DNA of 23,842 bases from contig JBOZIK010000001.1 of the NCBI GenBank assembly GCA_051453625.1, positions 203,334,201-203,358,042 of the forward strand, written 5' to 3'. The DNA is from Welwitschia mirabilis (Eukaryota; Gnetophyta; Gnetopsida; Welwitschiales). The notes under the pieces are model-generated. The model was not told where the DNA came from and searched no databases. It saw only the letters and a program-made list of their open reading frames with translations. The translations under genes and the position numbers were made by a program. Position 1 is the first letter of the stretch. Each line of letters opens with the position of its first letter. Shown here piece after piece: positions 10,769 through 20,159 of the stretch.

Positions 10769-10775
10769 TTTTATA
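10769..10775 (-). promoter_or_regulatory. TATA box of a presumed LTR (minus)
   Basis: On the minus strand the context is ctccctataaaagaaccttg, a good plant TATA box. It lies about 1.8 kb upstream of the minus-strand gag start, where the 5' LTR promoter of that element is expected. The LTR borders are not resolved, and the second LTR lies outside the window or is lost, so this remains an inference from position and motif. Confidence 0.4.
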
Positions 10776-10959
10776 GGGAGAGATAAGGATAAGAAGTGGC
10801 TACAAGCTCTTGGCTTATAGAATTAGATGGAAAATTACATAATGATGGCTTAGGTAGAATGATTTATCATTTTTTCAATTGGTAGAGATTTTCATGACAC
10901 CACTAACACTTGGCTTTTGAATGCTACAGTTACTACCAATTGCTATCATTACTATGTAT

Positions 10960-12861
10960 CTCCACTCATCCTACTCAGTAATGCCAAATATCTCTCTGTG
11001 AGTCCTCGTCATCAATGCCATGTGTTAACATGAATATAATTCATTTTTGATGTGAAATTTGATCAAGCCCATAACTGCTTTTGATTTAATCCTCCATGAT
11101 AAGTAAAAAATGTGATATTTACACTATTTGGCATAAAAGAATCAATAATACTAGTAGTTCTAGATGGAGGTGCTGGCTTTTTAGCTTAAATGATCTTCAG
11201 TTCAAGACATGTTCTTCATTTTAGCATAGATAACTTGAAAATGTCATGAACAAATGATACATTCATACTTATTATGAAAATTAATAGAAGACATATTTTT
11301 ATGATAAAATTAAGTATATTAATATTTTTCATTAAGGTAAATTAGTCAATTATCTTAATTGTAATGTCAATTTTTATATGTTAACACTCCTTCTTTTGGA
11401 ATTCCTTCCCTTCCTTATTTGTTTACATTTTTTTTTATTTCTTTTAAATATTTTTATATCATGAGATTTACCCTTTAGAATTTAGCTTATGATCTATCCT
11501 CTTCTCTAATTAATCTATATCTTAAGAGTTCTTATTAAGTTATATATAATTTTTTGTAGCCCTTCATAATAAGTCTAGGTACTCTTACCCTAGAAGTAGA
11601 CATTATTATCTTTTATAAGCCTAGGAAAAGTATTCACATCAAAGATATCTATTATGATATCCTAGTGTGTCCTACATTTGACTGTAAGATATAACATTTT
11701 TAATACTTATACTTTTATAACATTTAGAACCTATAATGAATAATTTATTACTTATCTATGAATCAAATTTCTATTTAATATAATACTTTTTACTTACTTA
11801 GGGCTTACTTGATCGATTTCCTTATGAACATCATTTTTAATTCCTTAAAAAAGATATTTATTCTATCTAAGTTACCAGTTTATTTTCCAGATCCCTTTAA
11901 ATACCTTTATACTTAAATCCTTAATTAAAATCTTTATTCAAATCTTATAAGCTTTAAAATACCTTTGCAATTCCTAAGAGAGAATAACAATTAGTGTTAA
12001 CTTACTATAATAGAATGATCTAGTTTATTTATTTGAAAGTACTGTCTATACCTTAGTAGCTAAAGCATGTCTTTTAAGATCATAACTCATAACAAAAGTC
12101 AAGGTGTAGTAAGTTTCAAGTGTAGTAACCAAGGATTGTATTTGGTATTTCTTATTTTGTCAAGAATCATCCTATTTATGAAAATTATTTTTTTTGAAAA
12201 ATCTATTTATATTAAAACTATAGAAAGAATTTTTTATATAATTTTCTAGCAACTAGAAGCATCCTAAGCATAAGATCATGAATTTATAGACATTAATCCT
12301 AGACCTATTGCATAGGACTATACTTCTTTCCAAGTGTATTCTAATTTTTTTTTTATTCTTAGTTACGAAAAGGGTAGGTTCAATCTATCACTGAATCTCA
12401 TGCAATCTCTTTGTGTGCTTTACTAATAAGAGGTCACCTTGTGTTATAAATGCAAAATTTTTAATTTGTAAGTTTTTTTTATTAAATACCATGTGCTAAA
12501 TAACATAACTTTTATTTCTATTTACTATATGTTTTTTATAGTGTAAATTTCTGCATTTCACTAGTGCTATCATGGATTTTACCAGTACTACTATCCTTTT
12601 CGTGCATTTCATAATCATTTAAATTAAAAATTATGTATTTTGGTAATTATCAATAATTTATATCAGTAATTTGCTATAAAAATCTTTTTTCAATTTTAAC
12701 TTCCCATCCATTATTGGATTAGCTCTTCCACTGACTAATTTGATAGGAAAAGTGGTAAACAACTAAAATAACAACCATTCATAAATAATTATGATATTGA
12801 CATTAACTAAGAATACTTTGAACCTATATTTTAGACTAGTGAAAATTCAATTGAAAATCCC
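10960..12861. other. Unassigned AT-rich region between two divergent gypsy copies
   Basis: I recognise no coding motif on either strand. Because the minus gag begins near 8.9 kb and the plus gag begins at 12.86 kb, this stretch probably contains the 5' LTR and leader of the plus copy. However, neither an LTR border nor a primer-binding site could be identified. A 60-codon plus frame at 12067-12249 is rich in Ile, Phe and Lys, as expected for chance frames in AT-rich DNA. Confidence 0.35.
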
Positions 12862-13545
12862 ATGGATATTCTTTTACCTAAATTATATATGTTTAAAACT
12901 AATAGAGATAGTGTTCATCAAGGATCACTTAGAGAACATTAAAAGCATTATGACAACTTGAGGGTTTAGCTATACCTTCTTATATTTAGTTTATTTACCA
13001 TTATGAAATGAATTGAAATAAAATTTATTATCATCAACTTATTGCTTAACTTTCATGGCCTAGATTCTAAATATTCATAATGAGAACTTAAGGGAATTTA
13101 AAGTCATAATTTCAATTGTAGTACATTAAGATAAAGTACTTAAGATGAAAATTTTCTCTTTTTACGTAAAAATAAGTCTAGATCTTGGCTCAAAGACTTG
13201 AAACATTACCCAATTCATTCATAAAAAGAGTTTACATATGAGTTTTTAAAAAACTATTTTTTGAGGCATAAAATCAATGAAGTAATAAGAAGAATCATGA
13301 ACTTCTAAGAACAAGATAACAATCTTTTCATTAGAAAATTGAGTTCTTTAAAGATCTAATAAAGATGTGTCTCTAACGTGATTTTGAAGCTTGAATATTA
13401 TTGAGTTTTTGCTATGAAAGATTAACTATAGAAGGTGGACAATTAAAATAGATAATAGTTGGTGGAAATTTCACATCTAAAGAAATAGATGAATTCATGG
13501 AATGCCTTGGAAAACATAGTTGAAAGTTCTAAAAATGAGAACAAA
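12862..13545 (+). pseudogene. gypsy gag capsid domain (broken, plus copy)
   Basis: One frame from the ATG at 12862 (or the in-frame ATG at 12889) can be followed to about 13357. It contains SLREH (12925-12939), LLNFHGLDSKYS (FHGLDS at 13051-13068), NKSRSWLKDLKHYPIHS (around 13170-13220), EFLKNYFLRHKINEVIRRI and NNLFIRKLSSLKI. These align in order with the plant Retrotrans_gag pattern and with the minus copy at 8280-8940. A frameshift then leads to GGNFTSKEIDEFMECLGKHS at 13461-13520, the segment just after the capsid in these elements. About ten stops interrupt the reading. It would have been the particle-forming protein. Confidence 0.8.
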
Positions 13546-14220
13546 CTTCTATAAATAAAGTATTAGTAAAAAATCTTAATATTATGAGGCCATAAGATAA
13601 TAAATATATAGACTTGATGATTAAGTAAATCTAAATAGAAAAATAGATTACATCACTAAGAGATTAGATGACCTTAAATCATCTAAACCTTGATCAATTA
13701 TTAGTGAAGCTATATGTGCTGTCTATACGTTTGAAGACTAACATAACATAAGTTCCCCCTTAAAGTTTTTTTTCAAAGGTATTTTTAAAAGTAATATGCA
13801 CATAATATAAAATAGTATTATTGTACTTAATAATTTTATAGATATTTCTAACATAGAGTTAGGCCAATATTTATATTAGCATATAGGTAATTTTGAAGTT
13901 CATGGACAAGTAGTTCTAACTTCTTGGTTTGTTCTTGCTGTTTTTTTAGGCTTAATGGTTTTACTATTTGAGAGTCATAAAGTATTCCAATGGTTTAGTA
14001 AAATTTTGTTGAATATCTTCACAAATTTATTTGAGACTTGGCCAAAATCCAAATTGGAAAAGAAAAATATATTTCTTAGGTTAAACCCAGTTTCTATTTA
14101 TCCTTATCAAACTGGTAGGGTTTATTATTCCTTGGGGAGTTGTTAAACTACCCCACTATGGAGTTGGTCAAATAAATCTTTGAAAGAAGTACTAGTGCTT
14201 GTACTTGTTTAACTACTCTT
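13546..14220 (+). pseudogene. Probable gag C-terminal and linker remnants
   Basis: Weak traces only. Around 13706-13765, EAICAVYTFED could be a ruined CCHC knuckle. At 14046-14057, NPNWK followed by further residues resembles the TYNPNWRNHPNF-type segment of the gag C-terminus. An open 63-codon frame at 13955-14146 overlaps this in another phase and has no family signature. I assign the stretch to the gypsy copy mainly by position. Confidence 0.35.
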
Positions 14221-14337
14221 GATACTTCTAATAGCTATGAGTACCTAGAGAATTTTGATACTTTTACTAGTTATGAATACATGGAGGATGTTGATGGCTA
14301 TGAATACCTAAAGGATTTTAAAAATATGATTACTTGA
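14176..14337 (+). repeat. Short YEYL peptide-coding repeat
   Basis: An open frame between stops at 14173 and 14335 encodes three imperfect units: SYEYLENFD, SYEYMEDVD and GYEYLKDF (14236-14322). The DNA repeats with them (tatgagtac, tatgaatac, tatgaatac). It may be an internal expansion within the gypsy linker. I recognise no protein family. Confidence 0.5.
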
Positions 14338-14702
14338 AAGATTTTTTTTTTTAAAGAAAAACTTGATTGATTAAAATAACTCTTCCCTTCTCCTATTGCT
14401 AATTTATATTCATTGAGAATTTTTTATTCTTATTCTTCTACTTCTAATAAAAATGGTAAAATGTTTATACATGATTAGCTAGTATCATCTCCTGAACAAT
14501 CTCAATGGATCTGATTAATAAAGAAGCTTTTGTCTACTATTAAGATGGTATGATTTGACTTTTTTTGTAATTTTTATTATATTTACATTTATTTGGTTTA
14601 AGAAAAATCATTTAGTAAAAATAACAAAGAAAAAACCAAAGAAAACTTATTCTTAGTGAAGGTAGATTTTGGAAATAGAATAACTCCTTTGGTCGTGTAT
14701 TC
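14338..14702. other. Unassigned AT-rich stretch
   Basis: No coding or RNA motif was recognised. It includes a thymine run at 14341-14352 and lies between the YEYL repeat and the plastid rRNA fragment. The 14640-14702 part may be a very decayed extension of the rRNA homology, but the similarity is too weak to claim. Confidence 0.35.
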
Positions 14703-15032
14703 TTGATTAATGCATCTTGTTCACCCACCCTTGGAATATTCTACCATCTAAGATGACAAAGACTTGACATCAAGGTACCAAATCTTTTTGTCGATGTAAA
14801 CTCTTGAGAAAGATTAGATTGTTATCCCTAGAGTAACTTTTATTTATTGAGTGATGACCCTTTCACTAAACACTATCGAATCACTAAGGATGACTTTCAT
14901 CCCTACTCAATAGGTGGGTCTTGTAGTTAAGCTTTCTTCTGCATTTAGACTTGAGGACCAATGATCATCTAGCTCAAGAAAACCTTTACATGCCTCTGTT
15001 ATCTTTTGGAAGGCCTACTCTCCATAGAAACT
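14703..15032 (-). pseudogene. Nuclear copy of plastid 23S rRNA, domain V fragment
   Basis: About 330 bp match the reverse complement of plastid 23S rRNA in domain V, the peptidyl-transferase region. Clear anchor strings are cccttggaatattctacc (14728-14745), gtaaactcttgagaaag (about 14797-14813), gttatccctagagtaac (14821-14837), ccctttcacta, atcactaagg, gtgggtcttg, ttgaggaccaat, cttttggaaggcctac and ccatagaaact (ending about 15032). Their order and spacing match the organelle gene as I recall it. The differences are overwhelmingly C-to-T and G-to-A, as expected for methylated, deaminated nuclear DNA. The ctctaggg context at the conserved ggataac site is the plastid/cyanobacterial form and unlike mitochondrial rRNA. 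It is a non-functional nuclear insertion. Confidence 0.88.
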
Positions 15033-15751
15033 AAATATGAAATAGAAAGTTACCCTTCTACTCCATTCTACAAAGAGATAATAACCAAGTAGGTCAATAA
15101 TACATAAGCTACAAAAACCTTTTTTTAATCAATAGCAATAGAAACTATTATTTCCCTATGGAGATTCTTACAACTTAAAATTAAAAAACCACCCTGGTTT
15201 CTTATGGAAATCTTAATAAAATGAAACATTAAATTCATAAACATCTAGTTTACATAGAGGAGAACATTAGATGACATTCTTAAATAATTCATAAAAACTT
15301 AATTAGCTAGTGGCAATAAATAATCTGAACTTAATAATCAAAATGCTTAAACCTTTAACATCTAGAAGAAGGAATAAATTTAAATGCATTATTAGAAGAA
15401 AGCAATAAGTGTGTTATCTTAGAAAAGGACATCACAGAGGATACTTCTTAAGGATTGCCTAGATCAATAGGTATTAGGCTAGGCTAGAATAGAGGAGGCT
15501 GTTACTGAACTAAAGGTAAAAATACATGCTTCTAGCTCAAATTTTTGTTTAGATATCACTTTAAAGTGATATTTAGACAAATGAAGATGTCAACCACCTA
15601 GTGAAGACTCTTCTACACATAATCTTGAACTTTAATCAACTCCTTAACTTTAGAAGAATAAATAAGATGGCATGGAGAAATTCAAATATGAATAAGTCAG
15701 AAAGCTTCCATTTTCTAAATACCTTGCACTCTTATAAAATAAAACACTTAA
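15033..15751. other. Unassigned stretch 3' of the rRNA fragment
   Basis: No recognisable coding region, RNA or transposon end. It sits between the plastid fragment and the gypsy linker and may be remaining gypsy linker or additional inserted DNA. The short inverted string atcactttaaagtgat occurs at 15556-15571. Confidence 0.35.
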
Positions 15752-16355
15752 ATTTCTAAAATCTTTAATGAAGTAAAAATAAGCATTCATCTTTTCAATG
15801 TCATTAAGGAAGTTCTTGCTAATGAAAAATTTCTTAAAGACCTTGTACACTAAAGAGAAAATTAACATTAGTAAGAATGTTTTCTTGGCTCACTAAGTAA
15901 TTACCATAATTCAAAATGAACCTCTTTCAAATTTTACAGATCTTAGTTTCCTAACAATATCATCTATCATAGAAAATAAAAGAATTAATAAAGCCTTATT
16001 AAACTTGAAAGTTAGTATGAATTTAATTTCTTATACATTATGTAAACTACTTGAATGTAAAGGACAAAATAAAATAAGGATAACTTTGTAACTTATTAAC
16101 TACTCAATTAAGAATCTTAAGGGAATAGTAAAAGATGTTTTAATGTAAGTAGATACATTTTACTATCTAGTGAACTTTGTAATCTTAGAGATGAAAGGTC
16201 ATCTAAGAAAAATTCTTCTTCTATTAGAAAGATCATTCCTATTCAACTCTAATTTTCTGATCAGCTATAGAAATGGCTTAGTAAAGATATCCTTTAGAAA
16301 TATGAATACAAATTTACAAGTATTTAATGTAATGAAAAGTAATCTTATGGATTAA
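15752..16355 (+). pseudogene. gypsy linker and retropepsin (broken, plus copy)
   Basis: The linker reads ISKIFNEVKISIHLFNVIKE and VLANEKFLKDL from 15752. After a frame change at about 15846, one frame runs to the stop at 16353-16355 with only a few internal stops. It shows YTKEKINISKNVFLAH, IIQNEPLSNFTDLSFLTIS, INKALLNLKVSMNLISYTL, YSIKNLKGIVKDVLM, VDTFYYLVNFVILEMK, LLLLERSFLFNSNFLISYR and LVKISFRNMNTNLQVFNVMK. This is the Athila-type aspartic protease. The active-site pentapeptide (family D-L-G-A-S) is N-L-K-V-S at 16002-16016, so the catalytic Asp is lost. It parallels the minus copy at 5830-6560 residue block by residue block. Confidence 0.87.
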
Positions 16356-16454
16356 TTAGAAGATCTTTATTTAGTAAGCTAAATGAAAATAAAATTGTTA
16401 AATCTCCATCCTCCTTAGTAAATCATCCACTAAAGAAACTTTATGAAGAACTAG

Positions 16455-16772
16455 CACTACTAGAAATTTGATATTTTAGGGTGTTTAAAAAATGCCTTAA
16501 AAGCCCCTAAAAAATGCCCTGAAAGCTTTTAAGACACTCTCTAAAAAATGCCTTAAAAATCGTCATTATATTTGCTTATAAGGATTTTAAGGCTTTTTAA
16601 ATAAATGCTCTAAAAAGGTAGTCTTTTAAGGCATTTCTAGGAAAATGCCTTAAAAAGAGTCTTTTAGGGCATTTATTGATACACACCATAAAAGGTCTCT
16701 TAGGGTGTTTATTGAAAAATGCCTTAAAAGGCTTGTTAGGACTTTTATTAACAAATGCCTTAAAATTTCTAA
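16455..16772 (+). mobile_element. CACTA transposon terminus with subterminal repeats
   Basis: CACTACTAGAAAT at 16455-16467 has the form of plant CACTA (En/Spm) terminal inverted repeats. It is preceded by tag (16452-16454), which could be one copy of the 3-bp target duplication. The next 300 bp are packed with short units of the type aatgccttaaaa in both orientations, as subterminal transposase-binding arrays are. A 13-bp perfect stem lies at 16624-16636 and 16643-16655. The opposite terminus was not found in the window. It abuts the end of the gypsy protease homology, suggesting insertion into gypsy pol. Confidence 0.72.
16624..16655. repeat. 13-bp perfect hairpin inside CACTA subterminal array
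   Basis: ttttaaggcattt (16624-16636) pairs with aaatgccttaaaa (16643-16655) across a 6-base loop. It is composed of two inverted copies of the subterminal unit. Confidence 0.8.
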
Positions 16773-16801
16773 CTTGAATTTAAAAAAACAAAAACTACAT
16801 T

Positions 16802-16922
16802 CAAATGTTATACAAAAGTTTTCTTGGATTGTTCATGTTTTGTGTAAAAAATCACTATAGTTTAAATATTTTACACAAGTTTTCTTAGATTATTTATGTT
16901 TTTGTGTAAAACACCACAAGTA
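16802..16922. repeat. 61-bp imperfect tandem duplication
   Basis: 16802-16862 and 16863-16922 share acaaaagttttcttggatt / acacaagttttcttagatt and a following tgtgtaaaa segment at constant spacing. It lies just inside the CACTA subterminal array and is probably part of that element. Confidence 0.65.
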
Positions 16923-18317
16923 ATTATTACTATTTTGAGTATGATAAGTTTAACTAATTAAATATTATAGCTAAACTAATTAACTATTGTGTGCCCACTG
17001 TCATGATAACCTATAAAGTAGACCACTTTATTAGGTTGATTTGTTTCATATGTCTTTATATATCTGGTATTTTTATTTGTAAAGCAAATTATCATGTGAA
17101 AATTATAGGTAAGGCTAAAACAAGATTGATTAACTAATTTCATTTCAATGCTTACATAAGATACAAAGAATTCTTTCAAAAAGGTGAAATAGCAGTTAAT
17201 TATATCACATAGATTTTCTATACTTATAATGTAGGTTGATGTTAATGCCTTTAGTTAAGCAATTCTCTCATATATCTCATCTTGAACAAGTAGAAATGCT
17301 ATATATTCTATTTGTGCAATCGTAGGAGGGAATGTAAAGACATCTAACTATTCATTTGATGTTCATTTGGCTTTGTTTAAAAGCAATGCTGAAATAGACA
17401 ATAAATAATTCTTTTAATTCCAAATGATGGTTTAATAAAAGACAAAGTAAAAATCCTTTGACTCTCTTTCCTTAGTTCTTAAGGGATAGATATCATATCT
17501 TTGGTAAGAGTTACAACTTGATTAAATGTGCAAACATGAAAAGGGCTTTCCCCTCACTTGATAATAAAGCTTTGAGTTCAAATGCTTCTGCTTCATTCAT
17601 AACCTATGCCAAAAATTCCAAATGGAGTAAACAAGTAAAAACAAACAGTAACAACCACTAGTCCTATTGCATGGATAGTTTACACAGTTGAATGGAAGAA
17701 AACTTTCTCAAAGAACCTTAAACATGAAGGCCTATTGTGTTATGTATATACATATATAAAGAGAGATACCTTTAGAGCCTTAACAACCATTTTTTAATTT
17801 TTCTAAGCCATGAACAATTGTTTAGTTAAGGGAGTTATTACCAATTTCTGTAAATAGATTAAAACATTCAAGAATCTATAGAAAATTTTGAATGTTTAAT
17901 GTAAACAAAATATCACTTGATGTGGGAATAATTTACTTACCTCTATCTCGCTTGCTTTAGGATATTTTTTGTAATCCATGAGGGAACACTTTCATTTCCT
18001 ATTCCAACACATGAACTAAGATATCTTATATCCTATTTATAACATTATTTGTAAAAGCTGAAAGGAATTAAAACATTTAGCTTTTGAATCCTTACAATAT
18101 AATCCTTCTAATCATAAATAGATCTATCAGTAAGACCAAAGACATTCCATTGGTATGAGCACTTTATTTTTACATCCTAGTAGTCTACTGCATAATGACC
18201 CATTTCATTCTGTAAATGTTGCTTGAAACTAAACTTTGACAGATCACAGATGATCACAGGCTCACTCTATGTAGGTGTCTTCATCTTTAGCCCACAATGT
18301 ACCATCACTTGTTTCTA
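16923..18317. other. Unassigned stretch, possibly internal to the CACTA element
   Basis: I recognise no transposase motif on either strand. On the minus strand a good splice-donor context (tagag/gtaagtaaatt, junction at 17940/17941) follows a short frame at about 17941-18010. This could be an exon of a CACTA gene, but it is unsupported by homology. A 67-codon minus frame at 16976-17179 also lacks a family signature. Confidence 0.35.
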
Positions 18318-18659
18318 TGTCACGTCCAAACCTTCAAGGTCAGAGATTTTAAATAATTATTAATGTTATAGAGCCTTAAGTTAGTTTAATTATTGCAAAT
18401 ATTTATTTCCTCATATCTTGTAGTAGTCATAATATTACCTTGTTAAAAATTTTTAGTGATTTAATTTTGATTCTTATGGCTAAATCCTTATAACTATTAC
18501 ACTTTTATTTATTTTAACTGGAAAATAGTTTTTAGGTGGTTTTGAAAATTACTTGTTATGTGATTTATTTTAAATTACATGTGGAGAATTGTAATTTATT
18601 ATTATGTTATTAATTCACCTAGTGCCTTACCAAGAAAACCATAAGAGTTATAGAATTTC

Positions 18660-18745
18660 CACTGCTTCCACCACTTCTACACTCCCATCACTTCTGCCAC
18701 CTCCACCACTTCCACCACTTCTGCAACGTCCACTACTTCCAACAC
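18660..18745. repeat. Imperfect ccactt(c/t)-rich short repeats in U3
   Basis: Repeats of the type ccacttc / ccacctcc run for about 85 bp, with a strong strand bias for pyrimidines on the plus strand. They generate a Pro/Leu/Ser-rich open frame that is unlikely to be a gene. Confidence 0.65.
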
Positions 18746-18785
18746 TCTCTTACCATGGTTTCTTTTCACATTCTATACTTTCTAC

Positions 18786-18793
18786 TATAAATA
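18786..18793 (+). promoter_or_regulatory. TATA box in the LTR
   Basis: tctactataaataggacc is a near-ideal plant TATA box about 470 bp into the LTR, in the position expected for the U3/R boundary. It is preceded by a pyrimidine-rich stretch (18660-18745) of imperfect ccacttctgcc-type units. Confidence 0.6.
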
Positions 18794-19289
18794 GGACCTT
18801 TCTCTTCTCATATTTTACATCTTTAGAAAGTTCTTACTATTGAATCTTATAATATTAATCTTGGAGCTTGGAAAAGCCTTGGAAGTTTGAAGCCTCAAAA
18901 TCTTCAGTCTTTAAATCTTCATTTTAGTTCATGTATGGTCTTATGATCTTTATTTCATTCTTGTATGATTCTTGGTGTTTTTTTTATTTTCTTATATGGT
19001 CCTTATCTTTTACATCTCAATTGGTTTTTATTTTGAATGATTTCAATATTCATGTAATTTTTATAAGATTTTTCTATCGATAAAGCTTGCATGATCTGTT
19101 TGGACTACATACATCTCATGTTAGTGTTGTTTATGTACTTGCATCACAACCCTTCCCATCTTGTCTAAGTTCTATGATGAGTTGTTGATTTGCTGTTGGA
19201 TATCGACCTTGGCTGATGATTTCTAAATAAGAAAACTAAAACTAGCTAGGGTAACCAATTGTTTGGACTTCAGGGAGTGATACTTTCTA

Positions 19290-20159
19290 AAATGAGTCCC
19301 AAGGCTATGGGACCAAACTTCCAGGATGAATAAGAAAAATGTGACCAATTTACCATTTGTTCCTGTTGGATTGTATACAACTAGATTACTAAAATATGTT
19401 ATGAAGTAATAGTAAAAGAAGATAAATTTAAAATGGAGCCTTGATCTTATCCAGTTTATTCTTGTTATCTGTTCTTCATTTAAGAACCCCTTATCATTCT
19501 ATAACTTGTCATGGACCATAATGAAAACTGTGAAGGTTACAATTCTCACATCATGCCTATTATGTAGGAGATGTCTTGAGGAATGAGGTGGAGGGGAATT
19601 AAAGCTGGGTGTCTTCTATGTGATTTCACTCTTCTGGAAACATTATGTATTATTAAGCTTTATATAGGAGTTAATCCTGGTGATTTGCATTTGAGAGATT
19701 ATGTATTTGAGTTTTTATGTGATGTTTTTATAATTATTGGAAAATAAATATTAAACTTGTATAAGCAATTTTTCTTTATTTGAAATCTATTAGAAAAATA
19801 TATATATTGATTGTGAATTTAAAAATTGTTATAGATAATTTAAATTACAATAAATTTTCTTAAAGTATTTTTGATTTTTGTTAAATAATAGATTTCACTA
19901 ATTATAGTTTATTTTTATTTTTACTTCTATAAGATTACTAGGGGTATTTAAGAGGATTTCGTGAGAATTTAAGTAATTTTGGATTATTATTTAGTCAAAC
20001 ACTAATATTCTAGTTTTTAGAGAACTTAAAAGGATGATTTTCAAATAGACACTTATTTTAATAAGGCTAAAATGGAGGTTTTGCTTGAAGGAATATTATA
20101 ATAGTTGTAGGTAATTCTTAAAATTTGGGAATGTTAATAAAAAATTATATCTACTGCTT
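19290..20159. other. Unassigned AT-rich stretch
   Basis: Nothing recognisable. The part from 19730 to 19960 is very AT-rich and of low complexity. No coding frame with family resemblance was seen on either strand. Confidence 0.4.

Larger units (their letters stand above)
12862..16355 (+). mobile_element. Ty3/gypsy retrotransposon, Athila-like, decayed (plus copy)
   Basis: The plus strand carries gag (12862-13545), a long spacer and then the pre-protease linker and retropepsin (15752-16355), in the same order as the minus copy at 5675-8940. The gag-to-protease distance of more than 2 kb is longer than usual for the family and includes a plastid rRNA fragment. Homology ends at about 16450, exactly where a CACTA terminus begins. 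The reverse transcriptase, RNase H and integrase are not seen in the window. Numerous stops show that it is inactive. Confidence 0.82.
18318..19284 (+). mobile_element. Probable solo LTR of a Ty3/gypsy element
   Basis: The sequence begins TGTCACGTCC, the start typical of Del/Tekay-type gypsy LTRs (TGTCACGACCC), and ends about 967 bp later in gtgatac, close to the expected terminal gtgaca. It is flanked by ttcta on both sides (18313-18317 and 19285-19289), consistent with a 5-bp target-site duplication. A TATA box lies inside. No primer-binding site or polypurine tract was seen adjacent, and no second copy was seen in the window, so a solo LTR is the simplest reading. The exact right edge is uncertain by one or two bases. 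Confidence 0.55.

Noticed and set aside
12067-12249. 60-codon plus-strand frame
   Set aside because: Ile/Phe/Lys-rich composition as expected from random AT-rich DNA, with no motif.
14703-15032. Mitochondrial or functional rRNA gene
   Set aside because: The sequence context is of the plastid type, only part of domain V is present, and conserved positions are changed by transitions throughout.
15650-15868. 72-codon minus-strand frame
   Set aside because: It is antisense to the gypsy pre-protease linker, which is clearly readable on the plus strand.
12862-16355. Search for a novel multi-gene system
   Set aside because: All recognisable proteins belong to known transposon families and are broken. 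No operon-like or defence-like grouping exists.
16455-16772. CRISPR-like array of short repeats
   Set aside because: The units are irregular in spacing and orientation and are preceded by a CACTA terminus. The host is a plant.
18400-18420. tatcttgtagtag as the second CACTA terminus
   Set aside because: It differs from the expected inverted terminus at the final bases, lacks a subterminal array beside it and falls inside the probable solo LTR.
18604-18843. 79-codon Pro/Leu/Ser-rich plus-strand frame
   Set aside because: It is generated by pyrimidine-rich short repeats in a probable LTR U3 and has a TATA box inside it, so it is not a credible gene.
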